A DNA stretch of 64,000 nucleotides from Bacteroidota bacterium (GCA_030692515.1 JAUXZS010000020.1:310001-374000); one strand, 5' to 3'. Numbered from the stretch's first letter, positions 27,125 through 36,470 are shown. The notes: generated from the letters alone by a model not told the origin. Numbers and translations are program-made.

Positions 27125-29824
27125 TTATTTTTTCTTAACCGCTTTCTTTTTTGCAGAAGATTTTTTAATCACTTTTTTTATTACTGCTTTGTTTGCCACT
27201 GCCTTCTTTACTGGTGTTGCTTTTTTTGACGCCGCTTTCTTTAAAGTTGTTGTTTTTGCTATCACTTTTTTTGCGGGTAAACTTTTAACAACCGCTTTTT
27301 TTGCAGGCGATTTCTTAGCAGCTTTTTTTGCGCCTTTTTTATCAAAAGCTTTAGGCACTTGTGCCACAATCATTTTCTTTACCTCTTCTAAATCTAATTT
27401 TGCCAACTCTTCTGGAGTATATTTACCACCACCTTCTTTTATTAGTTTTAAAACAAGTTTTCCAAATTTAATAATTGGTCCCCAACGAGCATTTTCAATT
27501 GCTATTTTTTCTTCCGGCCAATTTTGAATATAACGGTTTGCTTCTTTCTCTAATTTTTTTTCGATTAATTCATCCATATCACTTTGCGATAAATTATCAA
27601 AATCATATGCGCGAGGAACATTAATAAATAATCCTTCGTATTTAATAAATGGCCCAAAACGACCTTTACCTTTAGTGATAGGTTTACCATCATAATGCGC
27701 AACTGGCGCATCTGCTAATTGTTTTTCCTTAATAATTGCAATTGCTCCTTCCATATCCAAACTTAAAGGATCAATTGTTCTTGGTATTGAAATAAAAGAT
27801 TCATCTAATTTAATATAAGGACCAAAACGACCAACACCAATTACTACTTCTTTACCTTCATAGGTACCTAAATTTAAAGGGAGTTTAAATAAATCTAAAG
27901 CTTCTTCTAGTGTAATAGTTTCAATACTTTGTTGTTTGCGTAAACTTGCAAAGCGTGGTTTTTCTTCCGAACCTTCAATAGTTTCACCAATTTGTGCTAA
28001 TGGTCCAAAGCGACCAATACGTACAATTATTGGTTTACCAGAAACTGGGTCAACCCCTAAAGAACGTTCACCACTCGCGCGCTCACTATTTTCAGTTGTA
28101 GTTTCAACAGTTTTATGAAATGGCGTATAAAAGTTTTTCAACATTTTTTGCCAATCTAAATTTCCTTCTGCTATTTCATCAAACTCTTCTTCAACTTTAG
28201 CGGTAAAATGAAAATCTAAAATATTTGGGAAATACTGCAATAAAAAATCATTAACTACCATACCAATATCGGTCGGAAACAACTTTGATTTCTCTGCTCC
28301 GGTATTTTCAGTTTTAGTTTCTTTTTTAATAGTTTGATTAGCTAAAATTAGTTGCGTAAAATTTCTTGGCGTTCCTTCTCTATCAGTTTTTTCAACATAA
28401 TTACGTTTTTGAACGGTGCTTATTGTTGGTGCGTATGTACTCGGACGACCAATACCCAACTCCTCCAACTTCTTCACCAAACTAGCTTCAGTATATCTTG
28501 CAGGGTGATGTGTAAAACGTTGAGTTGCCGTAATTTCTTGACTTACTAATTTTTCTCCAACTTTCATTGGTGGCAAAATTGATGAATTTTCTTCGTCAGA
28601 ATCTTCATCATCAGTTCCTTCCATATATACTTTTAAGAAACCGTCAAATTTTAAAACTTCTCCTTGAGCAACAAATAATTCTGTAGCACCGCTAATTTTT
28701 ACTTTAGCTGTAGTTTTTTCTAATTCCGCATCGCTCATTTGAGAAGCAATTGTACGCTTCCAGATTAAGTCATATAAACGTTGTTCATTACGCTCCCCCT
28801 CAATTACAGACCTATCAATATAAGTAGGGCGAATAGCTTCGTGAGCCTCTTGCGCACCTTTACTCTTAGTTTTAAATTTACGGGGGTTAAAATATTTAGC
28901 GCCATAATTTGCATTAATTGCTTTACTGGCTTGTTCCATGGCTGTCTCCGATAAATTTACAGAGTCAGTTCTCATATAAGTTATTTTACCGGCTTCGTAT
29001 AAACGTTGCGCCACTTGCATAGTTTGAGCAACCGAAAAACCCAATTTACGAGCTGCTTCTTGTTGTAATGTAGAGGTAGTAAATGGTGCAGAAGGCGAAC
29101 GTTTCGCAGGTTTGGTCTCTAAACTTTCAATAGTATAAGCGGCCGCTTTACACTTTTCCAAAAATGCTTGGGCTTCAGCTTCTGTACTAAAACGTTTGTC
29201 TAGTTCAGCTTTTAAAATGCCGCTCCCAACTTTAAATAATGCAGATACTTTAAATGCAGAAGTAGATTTAAATTGTTGAATCTCTCTTTCGCGCTCAACA
29301 ATTAATCTAACTGCAACAGATTGAACACGACCAGCTGATAAACTCGGACGAATTTTACGCCATAAAATGGGTGATAATTCAAAACCAACCAATCTATCTA
29401 ATACCCTACGTGCTTGTTGTGCATTTACAAGGTTAATATCAATTTCCCTGGGATTCTCAATTGCCTTTAATATGGCGGGCTTAGTAATTTCATGAAAAAC
29501 AATACGTTTTGTATTCTTTTTTGTTAAGCCTAAGGTTTCATATAAATGCCAACTAATTGCCTCTCCCTCACGGTCCTCATCGGATGCTAGCCAAACCATA
29601 TCGGCTCCTTTTGATAGTTTTCTTAATTCAGCAATTACTTTTTCCTTTTCGGGCTGAACTTCATAAGTTGGCGTAAAGTTATTTTCAATATCAACACCAA
29701 ATCCCTTTTTCACTAAATCTCTAATGTGCCCAAAGCTTGATTTAACTGTAAAATCTTTTCCTAAAAATCCTTCAATTGTTTTGGCTTTCGCCGGGGACTC
29801 AACTATAACTAAATTTTTCGCCAT
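27125..29824 (-). CDS. topA: DNA topoisomerase I with long lysine/alanine-rich tail
   Basis: The 899-residue type IA topoisomerase has an N-terminal TOPRIM domain (LVIVESPAKAKTIEGFLG, ASDEDREGEAISWH) and the active-site tyrosine Y283 in YMRTDS. Four C-terminal GRFGP-type repeats follow (IGRFGPLAQIGE, VGRFGPYIKLDE, KGRFGPFIKYEG, ARWGPIIKFG). It lacks the Cys4 zinc fingers of the E. coli enzyme. The last 75 or so residues are a histone-H1-like tail of KKA/AKK repeats. It relaxes negative supercoils; the tail probably adds DNA binding. The short hairpin in its leader (29861-29879) is too weak to call. Confidence 0.97.
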   Translation of the reverse strand: MAKNLVIVESPAKAKTIEGFLGKDFTVKSSFGHIRDLVKKGFGVDIENNFTPTYEVQPEKEKVIAELRKLSKGADMVWLASDEDREGEAISWHLYETLGLTKKNTKRIVFHEITKPAILKAIENPREIDINLVNAQQARRVLDRLVGFELSPILWRKIRPSLSAGRVQSVAVRLIVEREREIQQFKSTSAFKVSALFKVGSGILKAELDKRFSTEAEAQAFLEKCKAAAYTIESLETKPAKRSPSAPFTTSTLQQEAARKLGFSVAQTMQVAQRLYEAGKITYMRTDSVNLSETAMEQASKAINANYGAKYFNPRKFKTKSKGAQEAHEAIRPTYIDRSVIEGERNEQRLYDLIWKRTIASQMSDAELEKTTAKVKISGATELFVAQGEVLKFDGFLKVYMEGTDDEDSDEENSSILPPMKVGEKLVSQEITATQRFTHHPARYTEASLVKKLEELGIGRPSTYAPTISTVQKRNYVEKTDREGTPRNFTQLILANQTIKKETKTENTGAEKSKLFPTDIGMVVNDFLLQYFPNILDFHFTAKVEEEFDEIAEGNLDWQKMLKNFYTPFHKTVETTTENSERASGERSLGVDPVSGKPIIVRIGRFGPLAQIGETIEGSEEKPRFASLRKQQSIETITLEEALDLFKLPLNLGTYEGKEVVIGVGRFGPYIKLDESFISIPRTIDPLSLDMEGAIAIIKEKQLADAPVAHYDGKPITKGKGRFGPFIKYEGLFINVPRAYDFDNLSQSDMDELIEKKLEKEANRYIQNWPEEKIAIENARWGPIIKFGKLVLKLIKEGGGKYTPEELAKLDLEEVKKMIVAQVPKAFDKKGAKKAAKKSPAKKAVVKSLPAKKVIAKTTTLKKAASKKATPVKKAVANKAVIKKVIKKSSAKKKAVKKK

Positions 29825-30052
29825 GTATATATATAGTATTAAACTGTAAGATTACTTATTAAAAAGCTCAAAAAAGAGCCGTTTTATCCTTTTATTTCAG
29901 TTTTCAGACTGTTCTAAAAGTTTGCAAAGGAAAAAAATAAATAACACAAATTCCAAAAATTTCATTTTTTCGTCTATTATTTTAAAAAAACCCATGAAAA
30001 ATGTTAAAAATATGTCAATTTGGCATAAAATCGTTAATTTTGTGAATTCAAA

Positions 30053-31495
30053 ATGAACTTAGAAGAAAAAATAATAGACGAAAGTATTCAAGGCAAACCT
30101 TTAATGGTTGATTCAAAAAATACCGCCATCAAAACAAAAAAAATGTTTTTGGAGAGCTACGGATGCGCCATGAATTTTAGCGATAGCGAAATTGTTGCTT
30201 CAATTTTAATGGACAATGGGTATTCTACAACTCTTAATTATGAGGAAGCCGATATTATTTTTGTTAATACATGCGCTATTAGAGACAATGCCGAGCAAAA
30301 AGTTCGTAATAGATTAAACGATTTTAAACGTGTAAAACAAAAAAATCCTAAAGCGCTTGTTGGTGTATTAGGTTGTATGGCAGAACGTTTAAAATCTCAA
30401 TTTTTAGAGCAAGAAAAACTCGTTGATATTGTTGTTGGTCCTGATTCATATCGCGATTTACCGAATTTAATAGAAGAAGCCGAAGATGGTCACAAAGCAA
30501 TTAACGTAATATTAAGTAAAGAAGAAACTTATGCCGACCTAACGCCTGTTAGATTGGGTACAAACGGAGTAACCGCATATATCAGTATTATGCGTGGATG
30601 CGATAATATGTGTAGCTTTTGTGTTGTGCCTTTTACCCGTGGAAGAGAAAGAAGCAGAGACCCCGAAAGTATTGTTGCCGAAGCAAAAGATTTAGTTGAA
30701 AAAGGATATAAAGAAGTTACTTTATTAGGACAAAATGTAGATAGCTATTTATATAGTGGTGGCGGTTTAAAAAAAGAAACTTTAACAGAAGAACAAAAAA
30801 AATTAGCAACCAATTTTGCACAGTTATTAGAAAGAGTTGCATTAGTTAGTCCAGATTTAAGAATTCGTTTTTCTACATCACATCCTAAAGATATGGGAGA
30901 TGATGTGTTAGAAGTAATTGCTAAACACGAAAATATTTGTAAATACATTCATTTACCAGTACAAAGCGGAAACAGCCGTATTTTAGAAGCAATGAACCGC
31001 GGTTACACAAGAGAATGGTATTTAAATAGAATTGCAGCCATTAATAAAATAATACCAGAATGTGGAATAAGTACTGATATCATAACAGGATTTTGCACCG
31101 AAACAGAAGAAGAACATCAAGACACTTTAAGTTTATTAAGAGAAGTAAAATACGATTATGCATTTTTATTTATGTATAACGAACGACCAAAAACTTTAGC
31201 CGAAAGAAAATTTAAAGACGATGTACCTGATGCCATAAAAAGCAGAAGACAAAGTGAGATTGTTGCAATTCAACGCGAAAACAGTGCAATTAAAACTAAA
31301 GCCGGCGTTGGTAAAGTTCATAAGGTTTTAATTGAAGGCTTTTCAAAAAAATCGGATGATATGTTTATGGGAAGAAATACTCAAAACACCGTAATTGTTT
31401 TTCCTAAATTAAATTATAAAAAAGGAGATTATGTAAATGTATTGGTAACTAGCTGCACATCGTCAACAATGATTGGCGAAATAGTAAGCCACTAA
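30053..31495 (+). CDS. miaB: tRNA-2-methylthio-N6-dimethylallyladenosine synthase
   Basis: The 480-residue methylthiotransferase has an N-terminal MTTase domain with three conserved cysteines ([33 protein letters not shown]), a radical-SAM domain with C183, C187 and C190 in [10 protein letters not shown], and a C-terminal TRAM domain. It adds a methylthio group to i6A37 of tRNAs using two iron-sulfur clusters. It precedes the sigma-54 activator, lptE and secG, an order common in Bacteroidota. A box TAATTTTG at 30035-30042 matches -7 but lies only 10 nt before the ATG and lacks a properly spaced -33 element. Confidence 0.96.
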   Translation: MNLEEKIIDESIQGKPLMVDSKNTAIKTKKMFLESYGCAMNFSDSEIVASILMDNGYSTTLNYEEADIIFVNTCAIRDNAEQKVRNRLNDFKRVKQKNPKALVGVLGCMAERLKSQFLEQEKLVDIVVGPDSYRDLPNLIEEAEDGHKAINVILSKEETYADLTPVRLGTNGVTAYISIMRGCDNMCSFCVVPFTRGRERSRDPESIVAEAKDLVEKGYKEVTLLGQNVDSYLYSGGGLKKETLTEEQKKLATNFAQLLERVALVSPDLRIRFSTSHPKDMGDDVLEVIAKHENICKYIHLPVQSGNSRILEAMNRGYTREWYLNRIAAINKIIPECGISTDIITGFCTETEEEHQDTLSLLREVKYDYAFLFMYNERPKTLAERKFKDDVPDAIKSRRQSEIVAIQRENSAIKTKAGVGKVHKVLIEGFSKKSDDMFMGRNTQNTVIVFPKLNYKKGDYVNVLVTSCTSSTMIGEIVSH

Positions 31496-31565
31496 TTTCA
31501 CTAATTACACGAAATAATAACTAAAAAATTAAATAAAAATTAGTGGTAATTCGTGTAATTCGTGG
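31489..31565. repeat. Inverted repeat spanning the miaB stop and the intergenic gap
   Basis: CACTAATTACACGAA (31499-31513) pairs with 31550-31564 with one mismatch. Related half-copies flank it on both sides (CCACTAATT at 31489 and TTAGTGG at 31540-31546). The loop is A-rich. This AATTCGTG-type unit looks like an interspersed repeat and could act as a weak terminator or an RNA-stability hairpin. Confidence 0.6.
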
Positions 31566-31580
31566 CAAAAAACAGTATAA

Positions 31581-32795
31581 ATGAACACACAAGATATAAA
31601 ACAAAAATTCGGAATTATAGGCAGTAACCCTCTTCTTGAAAGAGCTGTGGATATAGCTCGTCAGGTGGCGCCTACTGATTTGAACGTTGTTATTAGTGGC
31701 GAAAGCGGAACAGGTAAAGAAGTTTTTCCACAAATAATTCATCAAAATAGCGCACGCAAACACGGGCAATACATTGCAGTAAATTGTGGCGCTATACCAG
31801 AAGGCACCATCGATAGCGAATTGTTTGGTCACGAAAAAGGTGCGTTTACGGGTGCTACAGAAGCTCGTAAAGGTTATTTTGAAGTAGCTAACGGTGGTAC
31901 CATTTTTTTGGATGAAGTTGGTGAATTGCCATTTGCCACTCAAGCAAGATTATTACGCGTTTTAGAAAGCGGAGAATATATTAAAGTAGGAAGTAGTAAA
32001 GTTTTAAAAACAGATGTTAGAGTTGTAGCCGCTACCAATATTAATTTTTATCAAGCCTTAGAAAAAGAAAAGTTTAGACCCGATTTATATTACCGTTTAA
32101 ATACTGTTCCGATTTATCTGCCACCATTAAGAGAACGCAAAGAAGATATTCATTTGCTATTTAGAAAGTTTGCTAATGATTTTGCTGCCAAATATCGTAT
32201 GCCGGTTATTAAATTAACTCAGGATGCCGAGCAGGTTTTAATAAATTACTATTGGCCCGGAAATATTCGTCAACTAAAAAATATTGCGGAACAAATTTCT
32301 ATTATTGAAAAAAACAGAGAAATAAATGCAGACTTGCTTTTAAAATATTTACCGCAATACAATTCAAGCAATGTACCTTCAGTTTTAAGAACAGATGGCT
32401 CTAGCTTTGAAAGCTCTGATAAAGATATTATTTTTAAAGTTTTAAGAGATACTCGTGCCGACTTAAACGATTTGAAAAAAGTAGTTTATGATTTAGTTTC
32501 TGCTGCAACCGGAAAAATTGGCGGCATAAATTCAGAAGATGTTCAAATAATAAATAGAATATACAAAGGTGGTGAAATTGGTAAAGACAGCGCTGCTTTA
32601 AGCATTCAGAGTGGTAATTCTAACGCTCAAGTAATTGAAGTTGAAGAAACTTTATCACTTCAAGATAAAGAAATTGATATGATTAAAAAAGCTTTGCGTA
32701 AACATAAAGGCAAACGTAAATATGCTGCCAAAGAACTAGGTATTAGCGAAAGAACCTTGTACAGAAAAATTAACGAATATAAAATAGAAGAATAG
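31581..32795 (+). CDS. Sigma-54-dependent activator without receiver domain
   Basis: The 404-residue protein starts directly with an AAA+ sigma-54 interaction domain: Walker A GESGTGKE (residues 40-47), the sigma-54 contact loop GAFTGA (87-92), Walker B region GGTIFLDEVGELP, and arginine fingers in FRPDLYYRLNTVPIYLPPLRER. It ends in a Fis-type helix-turn-helix (AAKELGISERTLYRKINEYK). No N-terminal sensory domain exists, so activity must be set by expression level or a partner. The retained GAFTGA loop predicts true RNAP-sigma-54 activation. The gene sits between miaB and lptE. Confidence 0.93.
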   Translation: MNTQDIKQKFGIIGSNPLLERAVDIARQVAPTDLNVVISGESGTGKEVFPQIIHQNSARKHGQYIAVNCGAIPEGTIDSELFGHEKGAFTGATEARKGYFEVANGGTIFLDEVGELPFATQARLLRVLESGEYIKVGSSKVLKTDVRVVAATNINFYQALEKEKFRPDLYYRLNTVPIYLPPLRERKEDIHLLFRKFANDFAAKYRMPVIKLTQDAEQVLINYYWPGNIRQLKNIAEQISIIEKNREINADLLLKYLPQYNSSNVPSVLRTDGSSFESSDKDIIFKVLRDTRADLNDLKKVVYDLVSAATGKIGGINSEDVQIINRIYKGGEIGKDSAALSIQSGNSNAQVIEVEETLSLQDKEIDMIKKALRKHKGKRKYAAKELGISERTLYRKINEYKIEE

Positions 32796-32807
32796 TTGCT
32801 TACATAA

Positions 32808-33308
32808 ATGCGTAATTTATTTTTATATATAATTTTATTAGCCTTTGCTTTTACTTCTTGTAAAACAAAAGTATCGTTAAGCGGCGCAACCATTCCGCCG
32901 GAAGCAAAAACAATTAGCGTTGGTTTTTTTACTAATAATACCAGTTTAGGTTTACCCAGTTTATCGCAACGTTTTACCGAAAAATTAAGGGATGTTGTTT
33001 CGCAACAAACCAATCTTGCCCTAATCAAACAAAATGGTGACTTACAATTTGAAGGATATATTTCTGACTATAATGTTTCGCCAATTGCAATCTCTGCCGA
33101 TCAAGCAAGTCAAAACAGAATGACAATTTCTGTAAATGTAAAATATATTAATAAATTTGAAGAAGCGAAAAATTTTGAACAAACTTTTACGCGTTTTAAA
33201 GATGTGGCAAGTGATAAAAATATTTCGAGTATAGAGCCCGAATTAGTGACTGAAATTTACAGACAACTAACTGAGGATATTTTTAATCGCGCGTTTAATA
33301 ACTGGTAA
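32808..33308 (+). CDS. lptE: LptE-family LPS-assembly lipoprotein
   Basis: The 166-residue lipoprotein has a signal peptide with cysteine C18 (lipobox FTSC), followed by the LptE-like fold: SVGFFTNNTSLGLPSLSQRFTEKL, GDLQFEGYISDYNVSPIA, RMTISVNVKYIN, and an acidic C-terminal helix ending LTEDIFNRAFNNW. It should plug the LptD barrel in the outer membrane for LPS export. It lies 12 nt after the sigma-54 activator and one base before the next gene, so it is inside an operon. Confidence 0.88.
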   Translation: MRNLFLYIILLAFAFTSCKTKVSLSGATIPPEAKTISVGFFTNNTSLGLPSLSQRFTEKLRDVVSQQTNLALIKQNGDLQFEGYISDYNVSPIAISADQASQNRMTISVNVKYINKFEEAKNFEQTFTRFKDVASDKNISSIEPELVTEIYRQLTEDIFNRAFNNW

Positions 33309-33309
33309 A

Positions 33310-34215
33310 ATGCAAGCAACCGATTTATTAAAATATATAAAAAATCCGAATTTGCTTGATAAGCAAAGCACCACTGAATTACAAAAATTAGTAAACGATT
33401 TCCCCTATTTTCAAGCAGCTCATTTATTATTAAGCATGTCTGCCAAAAAATGGGACGCTTCTATTTACCAACAAAGTCTTAAAAAAACCGCCATCGTTGC
33501 AACCAACCGTGCGCATCTATTTCAATTAATTCATAATATTGAAAATTCTATAGTAGTTGAAGAAGAAATTAAAATTGTAACCGAAGAAAAAGAAATCGAG
33601 TTAAAAAACACTGCCGAAGATATAAAACATGAACTAGATATATTAAAAGCTACAGATGTTGTTACAGAAATTATAAATGAAGAAATAGTTGTTGAAGTAA
33701 AAAAAACTCTTACACCAGAAGAAGTTTTTGAAAAAGAAATTGAAAAAGAAGTTGTAGAATCTTTTATAGAAACCGAAGTTTTAAAAACTCAAGAATTTTA
33801 TTATCCGGTTTCCACTCAAGAACAACCCGAAAACTTTAGTGATTGGCTATTATTTTTGAAGAAAAATAACGGACAACCTTATCAAAAAATTGAAGAGAAA
33901 GTAATCGCCGAAAAAGAGAAAAATAAAATCATCACCAAAAGAGAAAAAAATAAAGCTTTAATTGATAAAATAATTGATAGCAATCCAGGCTTAATCCGAA
34001 ATAAAGAAGAACCTAAATTTTATGCTCCTGATACTAAAGCAAAAGAGAGTCTGATTGAGAACGAACACCTTGTTACGGAGACTTTAGCTAAAATTTATGC
34101 TTTGCAAGGTAGTGTAAATAAGGCAGTTAGGGCTTATGAGATATTAAGTTTGAAATTTCCACAAAAAAGTGCTTACTTTGCATCCCTGATTCAAAAATTA
34201 AAAAATAACCAATAA
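33310..34215 (+). CDS. TPR-like cytoplasmic protein of unknown function in the lptE-secG operon
   Basis: The 301-residue protein has a conserved N-terminal helical block (LLKYIKNPNLL, ELQKLVNDFPYFQAAHLLLS), a long acidic, low-complexity middle rich in Glu, Val and Lys (about residues 75-150), and a C-terminal single TPR-like repeat (LAKIYALQGSVNKAVRAYEILSLKFPQKSAYF). There is no signal peptide or membrane segment. Homologues next to secG are common in Bacteroidota; function is not known. The gene is tightly packed between lptE (1 nt) and secG (10 nt). Confidence 0.75.
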   Translation: MQATDLLKYIKNPNLLDKQSTTELQKLVNDFPYFQAAHLLLSMSAKKWDASIYQQSLKKTAIVATNRAHLFQLIHNIENSIVVEEEIKIVTEEKEIELKNTAEDIKHELDILKATDVVTEIINEEIVVEVKKTLTPEEVFEKEIEKEVVESFIETEVLKTQEFYYPVSTQEQPENFSDWLLFLKKNNGQPYQKIEEKVIAEKEKNKIITKREKNKALIDKIIDSNPGLIRNKEEPKFYAPDTKAKESLIENEHLVTETLAKIYALQGSVNKAVRAYEILSLKFPQKSAYFASLIQKLKNNQ

Positions 34216-34225
34216 AAAATACAAC

Positions 34226-34570
34226 ATGATCTTTTCAATTTTAATTATAATAGTTTGCATTTTACTAATATTAGTAGTGTTAGTTCAAAACTCTAAAGGT
34301 GGCGGAATTCAAAGTCAATTTGGTGCTGCAACTCAAATTATGGGTGTTAAGCGTGGTACTGAGTTTATCGAAAAAGCAACTTGGGGCTTAGCAATGGTTT
34401 TAATTTTATTAAGCATTTTAATGGCTCCAAAAAGCAGCATGACACCAACAACTACTAGCGAAGAAAGTGGTTCATTGGCTAAAAAGAGAGCAGGAACTGC
34501 AGTTGCAACTCCTCAACCTCAACAAGCTGCACCAGTACAACAAGGTGCACCAGCTGAACAACCAAAATAA
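34226..34570 (+). CDS. secG: Preprotein translocase subunit SecG
   Basis: The 114-residue protein has two transmembrane helices (about residues 2-20 and 52-70) around the SecG signature VLVQNSKGGGIQSQFG, and a glutamine/proline/alanine-rich tail. It is the small partner of SecYE in the inner-membrane export channel. It ends the miaB-sigma54-lptE-TPR-secG cluster, with a terminator 20 nt downstream. Confidence 0.93.
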   Translation: MIFSILIIIVCILLILVVLVQNSKGGGIQSQFGAATQIMGVKRGTEFIEKATWGLAMVLILLSILMAPKSSMTPTTTSEESGSLAKKRAGTAVATPQPQQAAPVQQGAPAEQPK

Positions 34571-34589
34571 TTAATACTCAAACATATTT

Positions 34590-34622
34590 AAAAGCCATCC
34601 TCAAAAAAGGGTGGCTTTTTTT
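34590..34622 (+). terminator. Rho-independent terminator after secG
   Basis: An 11-bp stem (34590-34600, AAAAGCCATCC, with 34609-34619, one T-G pair) with an 8-nt A-rich loop runs into T7. Confidence 0.9.
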
Positions 34623-34660
34623 ATGAAGCTCTCTCGTCCTGGAATAAGCCATCGAGTAAA

Positions 34661-34691
34661 GACCTTGAAGGTTTTGGAAACCTTCAAGGTC
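34661..34691. repeat. Perfect palindrome with 14-bp arms (GACCTTGAAGGTTT)
   Basis: 34661-34674 pairs perfectly with 34678-34691 around a 3-nt loop. A half-copy (ACCTTGAAGGTCTAAAA) lies at 34977-34992. The unit is an interspersed palindrome within the 519-bp gap between secG and the aspartate kinase gene. Confidence 0.8.
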
Positions 34692-34752
34692 TAAACTAGA
34701 TTAAATATCAAATTAATTTCGATGGGCTCAATGACCGATATCGGTTGCTGAG

Positions 34753-34953
34753 AAGGTTTCGACTCCGCTCAACCTGACATAGAAACGTCATTACGAGCGA
34801 TAGCACGGCAATCTGCTCTAACTTGAGTTGTTCTCGATATGCTTCACTCTGTTGTGCTACTCGAACTAACAGTGCAATAGTCATCCTGAGGGGATTCGAA
34901 GAGTTTTAAATATATTTTCATCATCAAGGTTTCGACTCCGCTCAACCTGACAT
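34753..34953. repeat. Two identical 28-bp direct repeats with other interspersed-repeat fragments between
   Basis: 34753-34780 and 34926-34953 are identical over 28 bp (core TTTCGACTCCGCTCAACCTG). Between them lie a CGTCATTACGAGCG-type unit (34786-34814), a TTCTCGATATGCTTCAC ... CTACTCGAAC unit (34830-34867) and a TCATCCTGAGGGGATTCG unit (34883-34900). All look like members of the short, GC-richer interspersed repeats frequent between Bacteroidota genes. The rest of the gap (34623-35068) shows no gene. Confidence 0.75.
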
Positions 34954-35068
34954 TTATTTAATATTTGTTCTTAAAACCTTGAAGGTCTAAAACCACATTT
35001 AACGCTTTTAAACATCCCTAATGTTAACACATATTTAAGTTTAATCCCGTTTAATTTATTTGTCTTAT

Positions 35069-35076
35069 TACCTTTG
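35069..35076 (+). promoter_or_regulatory. Candidate -7 box of the aspartate kinase gene
   Basis: The bases read TACCTTTG, an exact TAnnTTTG match ending 13 nt before the ATG at 35090. No convincing -33 box was found; the leader would be under 10 nt. Confidence 0.3.
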
Positions 35077-35089
35077 TTTAAAATTAGTT

Positions 35090-36361
35090 ATGCAGGTTTT
35101 TAAATTTGGTGGCGCATCGGTTAAAGATGCAGATGCAGTAAAAAATGTTGCTGCAATTTTAAAAAAACAGGCCAACCAATCTACCATTGTTGTTATTTCT
35201 GCAATGGGAAAAACCACCAATAAATTAGAGCAATTAGTTAATGCCTATTTTTATAAAGAAGGTGATATTCCTACAATATTAAACGAACTTAAAATTTTCC
35301 ACCTTTCTATTTTAAATCAATTAATACCAACAAAAAATCATACTATTTATGATGACATTGAAAATGTTTTTGTTGAATTATTATGGGCAATTGAAGAAGA
35401 AACATCAGGTTCATACAATTATCATTATGATCAATTAGTTTCGCAAGGCGAAGTGTTAGCCACAAAAATTGTTTCGGCTTATTTAAACGAGATAGATATA
35501 AAAAACAAATGGCTCGATGTTCGTGGCTTTATTCAAACTGATAATTCTTACAGAGAAGGAAAAGTAGATTATGAATTAAGTCAGTATTTAGTTAAAACAG
35601 AATTACTCCCAATTTTTAATTCGCATAATATTATTATTACGCAGGGCTTTATTGGCGGCACCTCCGAAAACTTTACAACCACACTCGGACGAGAAGGAAG
35701 TGATTATACCGCTGCCCTACTCGCTTTTTTTACAGATGCCAAACAAGTTATTATTTGGAAAGATGTACCGGGTGTTTTAAATGCCGATCCAAAATATTTT
35801 AAAAACGCAAAAAAAATTGACGAATTAAATTATCACGATGCCATTGAATTAACTTACTATGGCGCATCGGTAATTCATCCAAAAACAATTAAACCTTTAC
35901 AAAACAAAAACATTCCGCTCTTTGTAAAATCATTTATAAATCCGCAAGAACCCGGTACAGTTATAAAAGATAGTGAACAAAGAAGTAATGCAACCTCTTA
36001 TATTTTTAAAGTAGATCAAATCCTTTTATCTATTCAACCAAAAGATTTTAGTTTTATTGCCGAAGAAAATTTAAGCAACATCTTTACTATTTTTTCAAAA
36101 TATAATGTTCATGTTAACATGATGCAGAACTCTGCCATTAGTTTTAGTGTTTGCACTGATTATGACGAACATAAAATTGAACCACTATTAATTGACCTTC
36201 AAGTAGAATTTAAAGTTCTTTATAATAAAAATGTAGAGTTAATGACTGTTCGTAATTACGACCAAGATATTATTACTAACCTAACAGAAAATAAACTCGT
36301 AATAATTGAACAACGCAGTAGAAATACTCTGCAAATGGTTATGAAGGAAGAAAAAGATTAA
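35090..36361 (+). CDS. lysC: Aspartate kinase (monofunctional)
   Basis: The 423-residue protein has the N-terminal signature VFKFGGASVKDADAV, the kinase blocks TQGFIGGTSENFTTTLGREGSDYTAALLA and DVPGVLNADPK, GASVIHPKTIKPL, and two C-terminal ACT-type regulatory domains (for example YNVHVNMMQNSAISFSVC). It phosphorylates aspartate, the first step to lysine, threonine and methionine; the ACT domains predict feedback control. The ATG at 35090 is used because it gives the usual MQVFKFGG start; an upstream TTG at 35060 is unlikely. Confidence 0.93.
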   Translation: MQVFKFGGASVKDADAVKNVAAILKKQANQSTIVVISAMGKTTNKLEQLVNAYFYKEGDIPTILNELKIFHLSILNQLIPTKNHTIYDDIENVFVELLWAIEEETSGSYNYHYDQLVSQGEVLATKIVSAYLNEIDIKNKWLDVRGFIQTDNSYREGKVDYELSQYLVKTELLPIFNSHNIIITQGFIGGTSENFTTTLGREGSDYTAALLAFFTDAKQVIIWKDVPGVLNADPKYFKNAKKIDELNYHDAIELTYYGASVIHPKTIKPLQNKNIPLFVKSFINPQEPGTVIKDSEQRSNATSYIFKVDQILLSIQPKDFSFIAEENLSNIFTIFSKYNVHVNMMQNSAISFSVCTDYDEHKIEPLLIDLQVEFKVLYNKNVELMTVRNYDQDIITNLTENKLVIIEQRSRNTLQMVMKEEKD

Positions 36362-36462
36362 GCCTCACCCTTACATCCCTCTCCAAAGGAGAGGGAAACA
36401 AAAAAAAATAAACAAACTCAGATTGAAGTCCTTCTCCTTTGGAGAAGGATTTAGGATGAGGC
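36362..36462. repeat. Pair of inverted 33-34-bp repeats, each with an internal palindrome
   Basis: The left copy is 36362-36395 and the right copy 36430-36462 in inverted orientation. Each contains a CTCC-AAAGGAG-type centre (left CTCTCCAAAGGAGAG; right TTCTCCTTTGGAGAA). The copies differ at a few bases and one indel. They sit exactly between the convergent ends of lysC and rsmG and may act as a bidirectional terminator. Confidence 0.8.
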
Positions 36463-36470
36463 TGCACGTC

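Noticed and set aside
27189-27527. Open frame antisense to the topA tail
   Set aside because: It is a shadow of the lysine/alanine codons of topA.
29861-29879. Hairpin followed by T tract in the topA leader (minus strand)
   Set aside because: The stem is only 4 bp, too weak for an attenuator call.
30035-30042. TAATTTTG as the miaB promoter
   Set aside because: It leaves about 7 nt of leader and the only TTTG is 12 nt away rather than about 19; not strong enough to list as a feature.
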